Shown here one piece after another: positions 24,836 to 32,827 of a stretch of DNA of 64,000 bases (positions within the stretch are counted from its first letter, which is position 1; each line of letters starts with the position of its first letter). The position numbers and the translations under genes were made by a program. The stretch is taken from the NCBI RefSeq assembly GCF_044872765.1, contig NZ_CP085253.1:1860001-1924000 (forward strand), written 5' to 3'. This DNA comes from Micrococcus sp023147585 (GTDB taxonomy: Bacteria; Actinomycetota; Actinomycetes; Actinomycetales; Micrococcaceae). The notes beneath the pieces are model-generated. The model searched no databases, had not been told where the DNA came from, and was given only the letters and a program-made list of their open reading frames with translations.

Positions 24836-25825
24836 GTGAATGCCGCGTCTCGCCCCTCCGCACCGACCGCCTCCGCGCAGCCCGCCTCTGCACCGTCCGG
24901 CGCCTCCGCGCTCACGACGACGAAGCACGCCTTCCGCGCCGGGCTGGCCGCCGCCGTCGATCGCGCCGAGGACGCCGGAGCCGCCGCGGCGACCGTGGGT
25001 CTGGTGCCCACGATGGGCGCCCTCCACGACGGGCACGCCGCCCTCGTGCGCCGCGCCCGCGCCGAGAACGACGTGGTCGCCGTCAGCATCTTCGTGAACC
25101 CCCTGCAGTTCGGGGACCCGGCGGACCTGGAGCACTACCCCCGCACGCTCGAGGCGGACCTGGAGCTGCTCGCCGAGGCTGGAGCGGACGTGGTCTTCGC
25201 GCCCAGCACGGCGGAGATGTACCCCGGCTTCCCGGACGCCCCCCTCGTCCGGGTGACGGCGGGCCGGATGGGGACCGTCCTCGAGGGCGCGTCCCGCCCG
25301 GGGCACTTCGACGGCGTGTGCACCGTGGTGGCCACGCTCTGGAACCTCGCCCGCCCGCCGCGTGGGGGCGTGCTGCGCAGCTACTTCGGCCAGAAGGACG
25401 CCCAGCAGGTCGCCGTGCTGCGGCGTCTCGCCCACGACCTCGACGTCCCCGTGGAGGTGCGGGCCGTCCCGATCGTCCGCTCCGCGGAGGGGCTGGCGCT
25501 CTCGAGCCGCAACGCCCGCCTCTCGGACGAGGAGCGCGTCTCCGCCCTCGTGCTCAGCCGGGCGCTGCGCTCCCTCGCGGAGGCTGCGGACGAGGAGACG
25601 GTGATCGACGTGGAGGCGGCGCGCCAGATGGTCCGGGACGAGCCCGGAGTCACCCTCGACCACCTCGTGGTGGTGGACCGGGGGACCCTCGAGGAGCTCG
25701 GTGCGGAGCTGCTGTGCCAGCCGCTGCGCCGGGACGCCCTCGCGCTCGTGGCCGCACAGGTGGGCCCCGTGCGCCTGATCGACAACATGGTGCTGTCCGC
25801 CCCGGGCGCCTCGCCGGCCGCATGA
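24836..25825 (+). CDS. panC: pantothenate synthetase
   Basis: PanC condenses pantoate with beta-alanine using ATP. The 329-residue protein has VPTMGALHDGHAALV at about 59-73, the FVNPLQFGDPADLEHYPRT loop near 85-103, the FGQKDAQQ segment near 184 and the LALSSRNARLS region near 222. An Ala/Ser/Pro-rich N-terminal extension of about 35 residues precedes the domain. A LARPPRGGVLRSYFGQKD variation of the flexible loop is slightly long. It is translated together with the DNA glycosylase gene (ATGA overlap). Confidence 0.94.
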   Translation: MNAASRPSAPTASAQPASAPSGASALTTTKHAFRAGLAAAVDRAEDAGAAAATVGLVPTMGALHDGHAALVRRARAENDVVAVSIFVNPLQFGDPADLEHYPRTLEADLELLAEAGADVVFAPSTAEMYPGFPDAPLVRVTAGRMGTVLEGASRPGHFDGVCTVVATLWNLARPPRGGVLRSYFGQKDAQQVAVLRRLAHDLDVPVEVRAVPIVRSAEGLALSSRNARLSDEERVSALVLSRALRSLAEAADEETVIDVEAARQMVRDEPGVTLDHLVVVDRGTLEELGAELLCQPLRRDALALVAAQVGPVRLIDNMVLSAPGASPAA

Positions 25826-26583
25826 ACCGCGCCGAGCTGTCCGCCCTGTTCGAGGCCCACCCCACCGCGCTGGCCGAGGGCCTGCTCGGCTGCCGCCTCA
25901 CCGTGGCCGCAGCGGACGGCGCGGTGACCGTGCGCCTCACGGAGACGGAGGCCTACGGGGACGCCGGCGTCGACCCGGGCGCCCACTCGTTCCGCGGGCG
26001 CACCGAGCGCAACGCGGCGCTGTTCGGGCCCGTGCGTCACACCTACGTGTACCTGAACTACGGCATCCACAAGTGCCTGAACTTGGTGGGCCACCCCGCG
26101 GACCAGGCCGGCGGCGTCCTGCTGCGTGCCGGGGAGGTCGTGGACGGGCGGGGGCTCGCCGTCGGACGCCGCGGCCGGGACACCGCCGTGAAGCTCCTCT
26201 CCGGCCCCGGCAACCTGGGCCAGGGGCTGGGCATCACGCTCGCGATGGGCCACGCGCCCGTGGAGCTTGTCGACGACGCCCCGCCCGCCGACTCGGTCTC
26301 CCTCGCCGAGGGACCGGCCGCAGACCAGACGATCGCGGCCCCGGGCGCGCCCGCCGACGCCGTGCGTCCGGCCCGCTTCCTCCTCGCGCCCCCGCCGCCG
26401 GGGCAGAGCCGCGCCGAGGTGCGGCGCGGTCCGCGCGTCGGGGTGTCCGGGGAGGGCGGGTCCGTGCGCTTCCCGTGGCGCTTCCACCTCGCGGGCGAGG
26501 CCAGCGTGTCGGCCTACCGGGCCGGCCGGAACGTGCCGCCCGCCGGGCCGTCCGCGCCGTCCGCGCCGTCCGCGGGGAACTGA
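25822..26583 (+). CDS. 3-methyladenine DNA glycosylase (AAG/MPG family)
   Basis: This protein removes alkylated or deaminated purines from DNA, starting base excision repair. The 253-residue sequence has LGCRL at 24-28, the catalytic region TETEAYGD near 41 (Glu activates water), HSFRGRTERNAALFG near 55-69, and YVYLNYGIHKCLNLV with the tyrosine that intercalates into DNA. The C-terminus ends in a (SAP)n repeat. It overlaps panC by four bases and is followed by a hairpin terminator. Confidence 0.93.
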   Translation: MNRAELSALFEAHPTALAEGLLGCRLTVAAADGAVTVRLTETEAYGDAGVDPGAHSFRGRTERNAALFGPVRHTYVYLNYGIHKCLNLVGHPADQAGGVLLRAGEVVDGRGLAVGRRGRDTAVKLLSGPGNLGQGLGITLAMGHAPVELVDDAPPADSVSLAEGPAADQTIAAPGAPADAVRPARFLLAPPPPGQSRAEVRRGPRVGVSGEGGSVRFPWRFHLAGEASVSAYRAGRNVPPAGPSAPSAPSAGN

Positions 26584-26597
26584 CGGGGGGCGGGGAA

Positions 26598-26639
26598 CTG
26601 ACGCGGGGCGGGCAGGCCTTGCCGCCCGCCCCGCGTCAG
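26598..26639 (+). terminator. hairpin after the DNA glycosylase gene
   Basis: The 16-base arms 26598-26613 and 26624-26639 are perfectly complementary with a 10-base loop, directly before the next promoter. Confidence 0.8.
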
Positions 26640-26643
26640 CGCC

Positions 26644-26649
26644 TACGGT
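26644..26649 (+). promoter_or_regulatory. -10 element of the SRPBCC gene (leaderless)
   Basis: TACGGT ends six bases before the ATG at 26656. Confidence 0.5.
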
Positions 26650-26655
26650 GAGGGC

Positions 26656-27135
26656 ATGAACAAGAACGAGACGCCCCAGGGCGAGAAGCAGATCACCGTC
26701 ACCCGCACCATCGACGCCTCCGCCAAGGACATCTTCGACGTGCTGACGCTGCCGTCGAACCACTCGACGTTCGACGGCTCCGGCATGGTGCGCGCGGATG
26801 ACAAGTCCCAGCGCATCCAGAAGGTGGGCGACGTGTTCACCATGAACATGCACGCCGAGCACATGGGCGGGGACTACCAGACCGACAACCACGTGGTGGC
26901 CTACGACCAGAACAAGCTCGTGGGCTGGAAGACCGCCCCCGCCGGCACGGAGCCCAAGGGCTGGGAGTGGGTGTACTCCCTGCAGGACAACGGCTCGGGG
27001 AGCACCGACGTGACCCTGACGTACGACTGGAGCGACGTCACGGATCCGGAGCTGCTCGCCAAGAACCTGTTCCCCGTAGTGAGCGAGGAGCAGTTGGAGG
27101 AGTCCCTCGCGAAGCTGGCCTCAGTCGTCGCCTGA
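26656..27135 (+). CDS. SRPBCC (START-like) domain protein
   Basis: The 159-residue protein has the fold signature of the SRPBCC/polyketide cyclase group: VTRTIDASAKDIFDVLT at the N-terminus, a central beta-sheet with VVAYDQNKLVGWKTAPAG and a C-terminal long helix (LEESLAKLASVV). These proteins bind hydrophobic ligands in a central cavity; the ligand here is unknown. The gene has its own promoter and no evident operon partners. Confidence 0.82.
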   Translation: MNKNETPQGEKQITVTRTIDASAKDIFDVLTLPSNHSTFDGSGMVRADDKSQRIQKVGDVFTMNMHAEHMGGDYQTDNHVVAYDQNKLVGWKTAPAGTEPKGWEWVYSLQDNGSGSTDVTLTYDWSDVTDPELLAKNLFPVVSEEQLEESLAKLASVVA

Positions 27136-27241
27136 GACTCCCTTCCCCGACGCGCGGCCCGCGCCGGCGGCTAGAGTGCGGAGCAGATCCGCCAGCCGCC
27201 CGCCCGGGCCGCTGCTCGTTCCGGACCCAGGAGACGCCGCC

Positions 27242-29227
27242 GTGACCGCAGACCCCGCCACCGCCCCCTCGCCGCGCGAGGACCTCTACCGCCATGTGAA
27301 CGGGGAGTGGCTGGCCACCCACGAGATCCCCGCCGACCAGGGCGCGTTCGGCGCGTTCCTGGAGCTGCGCGAGGCCGCCGAGCTCGCGGTGCGCCATCTG
27401 TGCGAGGACGCCGTGCGGGAGACGGGGGCGGATGGCCCCACCTCGTCCGGTTCCGAGGAGGACGCCCCCCGCAAGCGCCGGATCGCGGCGATCTACGCCT
27501 CGTTCATGGACGAGGAGACCGTGGAGGCGCGGGGCCTCGAGCCGATCGTGGGAGACCTGGCCGCCATCGAGACGGTCTCCACCGCGGAGGAGCTCCTCAC
27601 CCTCTCCGGCCTGCTGCAGCGTCAGGGCGTCTCCGGGCTCGTGAACACCGGCGCCCTGAACGACGCGGGCGCACCGGAGCGCATGCTCCTGCACCTGCTG
27701 CAGGGTGGGCTCGGCCTGCCGGACGAGTCCTACTACCGTGAGGAGGCCTACGCGGAGATCCTCGCCCAGTACACGGCGCACGTCGGCACCCTGTTCGCGC
27801 TCGCGGGCATCGGCGGCGACGAGGCCGAGGCGGTGGCCGTGGGCGAGCGCGTGGTGGCCCTCGAGGCGCGCATCGCCGCCCTGCACTGGGACGTGGTGCG
27901 CAGCCGGGACGCGGTGGCCCGCTACAACCTCATGACCCGCGAGCAGCTCCTGGAGCTCTTCCCGCTCGGCGCCGCGTGGCTCGAGGGCGTGGGCGCCCAC
28001 GGTGCCCGCGCGGACGAGGTGGTGGTGTGGCAGCCGGACTTCCTCTCCGGCGTCCAGGGCCTCCTGGCGGGCGAGGACGCCGCGGACCTGGAGGACTGGA
28101 AGCACTGGCTGGAGCTGCAGGTGCTGCGATCCTTCGCGGCCGTCCTGCCGGACCCGTTCGTGCAGGAGAGCTTCGCCTTCTACGGCCGGCGGCTGGCGGG
28201 CAGCGAGGAGGTCCGCCCCCGCTGGAAGCGCGCCGTGGCCTTCGTCAACGGGGGTGTCGGCGACGACGTGGGCCGCCTCTACGTGGCGCGTCACTTCCCC
28301 GCCGGCCACCGCGAGGCCATGGACGAGCTCATGGAGCTGCTGATGGAGGCGTACCGTCGCTCCATCTCCGGGCTGGAGTGGATGGGGGAGGAGACCCGCC
28401 AGCGGGCCCTGGAGAAGCTCGCGATGTTCCGGCCCATGGTGGGCTTCCCGGAGACGTGGGTGGACTACTCCGCCCTCGAGGTCGACGCGGGGGACCTGGT
28501 GGGCAACAGCCGCGCCCTGGCCGCCTTCGGCTGGGAGCACGACCTCGCCAAGATCGAGGAGGGGCCCGATCCCCGCGAGTGGCACATGACCCCGCAGACC
28601 GTGAACGCGTACTACTCGCCTCTCGAGAACGCGATCGTCTTCCCGGCCGCCATCCTGCAGCCCCCGTTCTTCGACCCCGAGCGCTCGATGGCCGCCAATC
28701 TCGGCGCGATCGGCGCCGTGATCGGGCACGAGATCGGCCACGGCTTCGACGACCAGGGATCGCAGTACGACGGCGCCGGGCGCCTGCACGACTGGTGGAC
28801 GCCCGAGGACCGCGAGGCCTTCGCGGACCTCACGGCCCGGCTCGTGCAGCAGTACAGCGCCCTCAGCCCGGCTGAGGCGCCGGACCGCTCCGTGAACGGC
28901 GAGTTCACCCTCGGGGAGAACATCGGCGACCTCGGCGGGCTGGGCATCGCCCACCGGGCGCTGGAGATCTGGCGCGATGAACGGGACGGCGCCTCCCAGG
29001 ACGCCGCGGCGGGCGACCGGGAGTTCTTCGCGGCGTGGGCCGCCGTGTGGCGCCAGCTCACCCGACCGGAGACCATGGTCACCCGCATCGCCTCGGACCC
29101 GCATTCGCCCAACGAGTTCCGCTGCAACCAGGTGGCCCGGAACATCGACGCGTTCCACGCGGCCTTCGGCACGCGGGAGGGCGATCCCATGTGGCTGGAC
29201 CCGGAGGACCGCGTCCTCATCTGGTGA
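27242..29227 (+). CDS. M13 family zinc metallopeptidase (neprilysin/PepO-like)
   Basis: The 661-residue enzyme cleaves short peptides. Zinc ligands are visible in HEIGHGFDDQG near 496-506 and in ENIGDLGG near 560, and the substrate-binding NAYYSPLENAIVFPAAILQ block precedes them near 455. The N-terminal half matches the PepO helical domain. No signal peptide is present, so it should be cytoplasmic. GTG 27242 is chosen for its AGGAGA site; GTG 27176 directly overlaps a TAGAGT hexamer that is probably the -10. Confidence 0.93.
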   Translation: MTADPATAPSPREDLYRHVNGEWLATHEIPADQGAFGAFLELREAAELAVRHLCEDAVRETGADGPTSSGSEEDAPRKRRIAAIYASFMDEETVEARGLEPIVGDLAAIETVSTAEELLTLSGLLQRQGVSGLVNTGALNDAGAPERMLLHLLQGGLGLPDESYYREEAYAEILAQYTAHVGTLFALAGIGGDEAEAVAVGERVVALEARIAALHWDVVRSRDAVARYNLMTREQLLELFPLGAAWLEGVGAHGARADEVVVWQPDFLSGVQGLLAGEDAADLEDWKHWLELQVLRSFAAVLPDPFVQESFAFYGRRLAGSEEVRPRWKRAVAFVNGGVGDDVGRLYVARHFPAGHREAMDELMELLMEAYRRSISGLEWMGEETRQRALEKLAMFRPMVGFPETWVDYSALEVDAGDLVGNSRALAAFGWEHDLAKIEEGPDPREWHMTPQTVNAYYSPLENAIVFPAAILQPPFFDPERSMAANLGAIGAVIGHEIGHGFDDQGSQYDGAGRLHDWWTPEDREAFADLTARLVQQYSALSPAEAPDRSVNGEFTLGENIGDLGGLGIAHRALEIWRDERDGASQDAAAGDREFFAAWAAVWRQLTRPETMVTRIASDPHSPNEFRCNQVARNIDAFHAAFGTREGDPMWLDPEDRVLIW

Positions 29228-29231
29228 GGCC

Positions 29232-29252
29232 CGGCCCCGCGCGTCGGGGCCG
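29232..29252. terminator. hairpin between convergent genes
   Basis: The arms CGGCCCCG (29232-29239) and CGGGGCCG (29245-29252) lie just after the peptidase stop and face the MarR gene. Confidence 0.5.
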
Positions 29253-29313
29253 CCCACTCATGACGGCGCCCGCCGCCCCCCTGCTCGGGGGGGCGGGGGG
29301 GGCGCCGCGCCGT

Positions 29314-29793
29314 TCAGCGGGTCTCGCGCTCGTCCACGAAGCGCAGGAGCAGGGAGGTGAGGGTGTGGATCTCCTCGAGGTCCCACCGCCGCAGGTCCTG
29401 CCGGATCCCGCCCCCGGCCGGCCCGCCGCGGACCTCGTCGAGGCGGGCGCGTCCCTCGTCCGTGGCGCTCAGCAGGGCCGATCGCCGGTCCTGCGGATCC
29501 GGTTCGCGCCGCACGAGCCCCTCCGCCTCCAGCTCTCGCGTCAGGCGAGAGACCTGTGCGCGGTCCAGGAGCATGTGCTCGGCCAGCGCCGACGGCGTCA
29601 GCGGACCCGTGTGGCAGATGGCCGCGAACGCCTTCATCGCCCCCGGCGACATGCCGGGGCTGAGGGCCTCGGCCTGCCGGGCCAGGATCCTGCGGTGCTG
29701 CCGGACCAGGTGGGTGAACGCCCCCTCCAGCTCCTGGACGGCGTCCTCGAAGCCCTCGGGCCCCTGGACGGCGGGCGCGTGGGGCTCAGCCAC
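29314..29793 (-). CDS. MarR family transcriptional regulator
   Basis: The 159-residue protein carries a winged helix: LTPSALAEHMLLDRAQVSRLTRELE (about 64-88) is helix-turn-helix and REPDPQDRRSALLSATDEG is the wing. It overlaps the end of the MFS pump gene by eight bases and is co-transcribed with it. MarR members usually repress their neighbour and release DNA on binding a small molecule. The inverted repeat at 31723-31736 is the probable operator. Confidence 0.9.
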   Translation of the reverse strand: MAEPHAPAVQGPEGFEDAVQELEGAFTHLVRQHRRILARQAEALSPGMSPGAMKAFAAICHTGPLTPSALAEHMLLDRAQVSRLTRELEAEGLVRREPDPQDRRSALLSATDEGRARLDEVRGGPAGGGIRQDLRRWDLEEIHTLTSLLLRFVDERETR

Positions 29794-31690
29794 GGCGGAC
29801 CCGCCCGGCCGCGGCCATGCCGAGGCCGGTCAGGACCGCCGCGGCGATCGCGCCGCCGGCCGTCTGCCACACCCGGCGCGCGGAGGCGGCGGGGCGCCGG
29901 GAGCTCCTCGCCGCGTGTCGACGTGCGGTCGGTGCCGCAGCGGTGACGCCCCGCTCCGGGGCCGCCGCGGACGGCGTCGTGGCGGGCGCCGCGGGCACCA
30001 CGGGGATGCCGCCGGTGGCGGGGAGATCCTGCATGCCCGTGGCGGTGCTGACGGTGGCCAGGTCGGCGCGGGAGGCGTCGAGGCGCTCCGTCGTCGTCAT
30101 GCGGCCCAGCGGGATGTCGGGGAGGAACAGGATCGCGGCCAGCGCCACCACCGCGAGCGGCACGCCCACGAGGAAGGCCTGGGAGATGCCGGTGGCGTAG
30201 ATGTCCTCGACGATGACGCGCAGCGCGTCCGGCATCTCCGCAACGCGCGGCAGGCCGCCGGACTGCAGGCGCTGGGCCCACTCGGCGCCCGCCGGACCGA
30301 GGCCCTGCATGGCCGCGCCGATGTCAGCGCGGCGCTCGTCGAGCTGCGTGGGCACCACGTTGGCCACCACGGCGCCCATGACGGCGACGCCGATGCTGCC
30401 GCCCAGGGAGCGGAAGAAGGTGACGCCGGAGCTGGCGACGCCCATCTGGCGGGGGTCGGTGGTGTTCTGCACGACGAGCACCAGGTTCTGCATCGTCATG
30501 CCGACGCCGGCGCCGAGCAGGAACATGTAGACCGACACCAGCCAGAACGGGGTGTCGTAGTGGAGCGTGCCCAGCAGCGCGGTGCCGGCGATGAGCAGGA
30601 CCGCGCCGACGATGAGCCAGCGCTTCCACACGCCGGTGCGGGTGATGAGGCCGCCGATGACGGTCGAGGAGACCAGCAGGCCCGCGATCATGGGGATCGT
30701 CATGAGGCCGGCCTGCGTGGGGGTGGCGCCGCGGGCCAGCTGCATGTACTGCGCCAGGTAGACCGAGGCCCCGAACATGGCGAGGCCCGTGGCGATCGAG
30801 GCGACCGTCGCGAGGGTGAAGGTGCGGTCGCGGAAGAGCGTGAGCGGGATGAGCGGCTCGGACACCTTCAGCTCTGTCGCCACGAACAGGGCCGTGGCGA
30901 CGGCGGCGCCGGCCAGCATCCACGCGGTGGTGGCGCTCGCCCATTCGAACTGGTGGCCCGCGTTGGTGACCCAGATCAGCAGCAGCGCGGTGGCGACGGA
31001 GAGGAACACGATGCCCAGGTAGTCCATCGAGACCGTGCGCCGCTCGCGGGGCGGCAGGTGCAGGGTGCGCTGGACCATGACGAGCGCGAGGACGGCGAAG
31101 GGCACGGCCACGAAGAAGTTCCAGCGCCAGCCCCACGCGTCGGTGATGAGGCCGCCGGCGAGCGGGCCGCCGACGGTGGCCACGGCCATCACCGCGCCGA
31201 ACAGGCCCATGTACTTGCCGCGCTCACGCGGGCTGATGATGTCCGCCATGATGACCTGGCTGAGGGCGGCCAGGCCGCCGCCGCCCAGGCCCTGGACCAC
31301 GCGGCAGGCGATCAGGAACGCGGGGTCGGTGGTGAAGCCCGCCGCCGCGGAGGCGGCGACGAAGATGACGAGGGCGAGCTGGAAGAGGACCTTGCGGTTC
31401 ACGAGGTCGGCGAGCTTGCCCCAGATGGGGGTGGCGATCGCGGTGGCCAGCAGGGCCGAGGTGATCACCCACGTGTAGGCGTTCTGGCCGCCGCCGATGT
31501 CGCTGATGATCACCGGCATCGACGTGGAGACCACCGTGTTGGCGATCATGGAGACGAACATGCCGAGGAGCAGGCCGGTGAGGGCCCGCAGGACGACGCG
31601 GTGCTGGGCGGCGTCGGCCGCGGCCTGGCCCAGGGAGGGGCCGCCCGTGGTCGGCGCGGCCTCGGGGGACGAGACGGAGGTGGAGGTCAT
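29786..31690 (-). CDS. MFS drug/proton antiporter (DHA2, 14 helices)
   Basis: The 634-residue protein exports drugs or other lipophilic compounds with proton uptake. Fourteen helices are predicted. Motif A (GKLADLVNRKVLF) is in loop 2-3, motif C-like GLGGGGLAALSQVIMADI follows, and the FFRSLGGSIGVAVMGAVVAN block is typical of DHA2/EmrB pumps. A Pro/Ala/Arg-rich tail of about 90 residues ends in another hydrophobic stretch (QTAGGAIAAAVLTGLGMAAA). GAAGGA precedes the ATG. It is followed by its MarR regulator. Confidence 0.92.
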   Translation of the reverse strand: MTSTSVSSPEAAPTTGGPSLGQAAADAAQHRVVLRALTGLLLGMFVSMIANTVVSTSMPVIISDIGGGQNAYTWVITSALLATAIATPIWGKLADLVNRKVLFQLALVIFVAASAAAGFTTDPAFLIACRVVQGLGGGGLAALSQVIMADIISPRERGKYMGLFGAVMAVATVGGPLAGGLITDAWGWRWNFFVAVPFAVLALVMVQRTLHLPPRERRTVSMDYLGIVFLSVATALLLIWVTNAGHQFEWASATTAWMLAGAAVATALFVATELKVSEPLIPLTLFRDRTFTLATVASIATGLAMFGASVYLAQYMQLARGATPTQAGLMTIPMIAGLLVSSTVIGGLITRTGVWKRWLIVGAVLLIAGTALLGTLHYDTPFWLVSVYMFLLGAGVGMTMQNLVLVVQNTTDPRQMGVASSGVTFFRSLGGSIGVAVMGAVVANVVPTQLDERRADIGAAMQGLGPAGAEWAQRLQSGGLPRVAEMPDALRVIVEDIYATGISQAFLVGVPLAVVALAAILFLPDIPLGRMTTTERLDASRADLATVSTATGMQDLPATGGIPVVPAAPATTPSAAAPERGVTAAAPTARRHAARSSRRPAASARRVWQTAGGAIAAAVLTGLGMAAAGRVRRG

Positions 31691-31722
31691 GGGATCCTTC
31701 GATGGTTGACCGATGACAATGA

Positions 31723-31741
31723 TTGACTTGTGTCAACTATA
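31723..31741 (-). promoter_or_regulatory. promoter and MarR-type operator of the MFS operon
   Basis: On the minus strand TATAGT (31741-31736) is a good -10, immediately followed by TTGAC-ACAA-GTCAA, a perfect inverted repeat at 31736-31723. A further half site GTCAACC lies at about 31711-31705. The repeat would cover the transcription start, fitting repression by the MarR protein encoded downstream. Confidence 0.65.
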
Positions 31742-31777
31742 GAGGCCGGGCGCCGGGCGCGGGCCTCCTCGCGCGGT

Positions 31778-31783
31778 TAGCCT
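31778..31783 (+). promoter_or_regulatory. -10 element of the 2-hydroxyacid dehydrogenase gene
   Basis: TAGCCT lies 34 bases before the ATG at 31817; the mRNA would have a short leader. Confidence 0.35.
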
Positions 31784-31816
31784 GGTCACGTCCCCCGAGT
31801 CGAGAGTGAGCACCCC

Positions 31817-32806
31817 ATGAGCCCCCGCTTCCTGATGATGACCGCCCTGCCCGAGCCCGGACTGGGCATGCTCCGCGACGTCGGCGAGGTGGTGGACGGC
31901 GCCGACGTCGGCGGGGACGAGGCCCTCGCCCGGCTGTGCGCCTCCGGGGACTACGACGTGGTCGTGGCCGCGCTCGACCAGAAGTTCACGGCGGAGGTGC
32001 TCGCCGACGCGAAGGTCAAGGGCATCGCCAACTACGCCGTCGGGCACAACAACATCGACGTCGCCGCCGCCACCGAGGCGGGGATCGCCGTCGGGAACAC
32101 CCCGGATGTGCTCACCGAGGCGACGGCGGACATCGCCCTGCTCCTGCTCCTGGGCGTGGCCCGCCGCGCCGTGGAGGGTGAGGCCATGATGCGCGGCGGC
32201 CGGTTCGAGGGCTGGCGTGCCGACCTGCTCGTGGGCAAGGACGTGGCCGGAGCGACCCTCGGCCTGGCCGGCTTCGGCCGGATCGGCCGCGCCGTCGCGC
32301 GCCGCGGCCTGGCCCTCGGCATGGACGTGGTCTTCGCGCCGCGCCCCCCGGCCCATCGCGAGGTCTCCTTCGCCGAGCTCGGGGAGTTCGCCGGGAAGGT
32401 GGAGCAGGTCCGCTGGGAGGAGCTCGTGGAGCGCTCCGACTACCTCTCCCTGCACGTCCCCCTGACCGAGGACACCCGGCACCTCGTGGACGCGGACGTG
32501 CTGCGGCGGATGAAGGACGACGCGGTGCTGATCAACACCGCCCGCGGCCCCGTGGTGGACGAGGCGGCGCTCGTGGCGGCCCTGCGCGAGGGCCGGCTCT
32601 TCGGCGCCGGGTTCGACGTGTACGAGGAGGAGCCGGCCATGGCCGAGGGCCTCGCGGACCTGAGCAACGTCATGCTCCTGCCCCACCTGGGGTCCGCCAC
32701 GCGGGGCACGCGCGCCGCGATGGCGGAGCTGACCGCGCGCAACGCCATCGGCATGGCCACGGGCGGTGAGATCCCGGCGCTCGTGAACCCGGAGGCGCGC
32801 CGCTGA
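31817..32806 (+). CDS. D-isomer-specific 2-hydroxyacid dehydrogenase
   Basis: The 329-residue NAD(P)-dependent enzyme reduces 2-oxoacids such as glyoxylate or hydroxypyruvate. The nucleotide motif GLAGFGRIGRAVA is at about 150-162, catalytic arginine in INTARGPVVDE near 236, glutamate in YEEEPAM near 270 and histidine in LPHLGSAT near 289. It is read toward lysS with a 21-base gap. The precise substrate is not determined; glyoxylate/hydroxypyruvate reductase is most likely. Confidence 0.9.
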   Translation: MSPRFLMMTALPEPGLGMLRDVGEVVDGADVGGDEALARLCASGDYDVVVAALDQKFTAEVLADAKVKGIANYAVGHNNIDVAAATEAGIAVGNTPDVLTEATADIALLLLLGVARRAVEGEAMMRGGRFEGWRADLLVGKDVAGATLGLAGFGRIGRAVARRGLALGMDVVFAPRPPAHREVSFAELGEFAGKVEQVRWEELVERSDYLSLHVPLTEDTRHLVDADVLRRMKDDAVLINTARGPVVDEAALVAALREGRLFGAGFDVYEEEPAMAEGLADLSNVMLLPHLGSATRGTRAAMAELTARNAIGMATGGEIPALVNPEARR

Positions 32807-32813
32807 GCGACAG

Positions 32814-32819
32814 TAGACT
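32814..32819 (+). promoter_or_regulatory. -10 element of lysS (leaderless)
   Basis: TAGACT ends eight bases before the lysS GTG at 32828. Confidence 0.55.
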
Positions 32820-32827
32820 GGACGACT

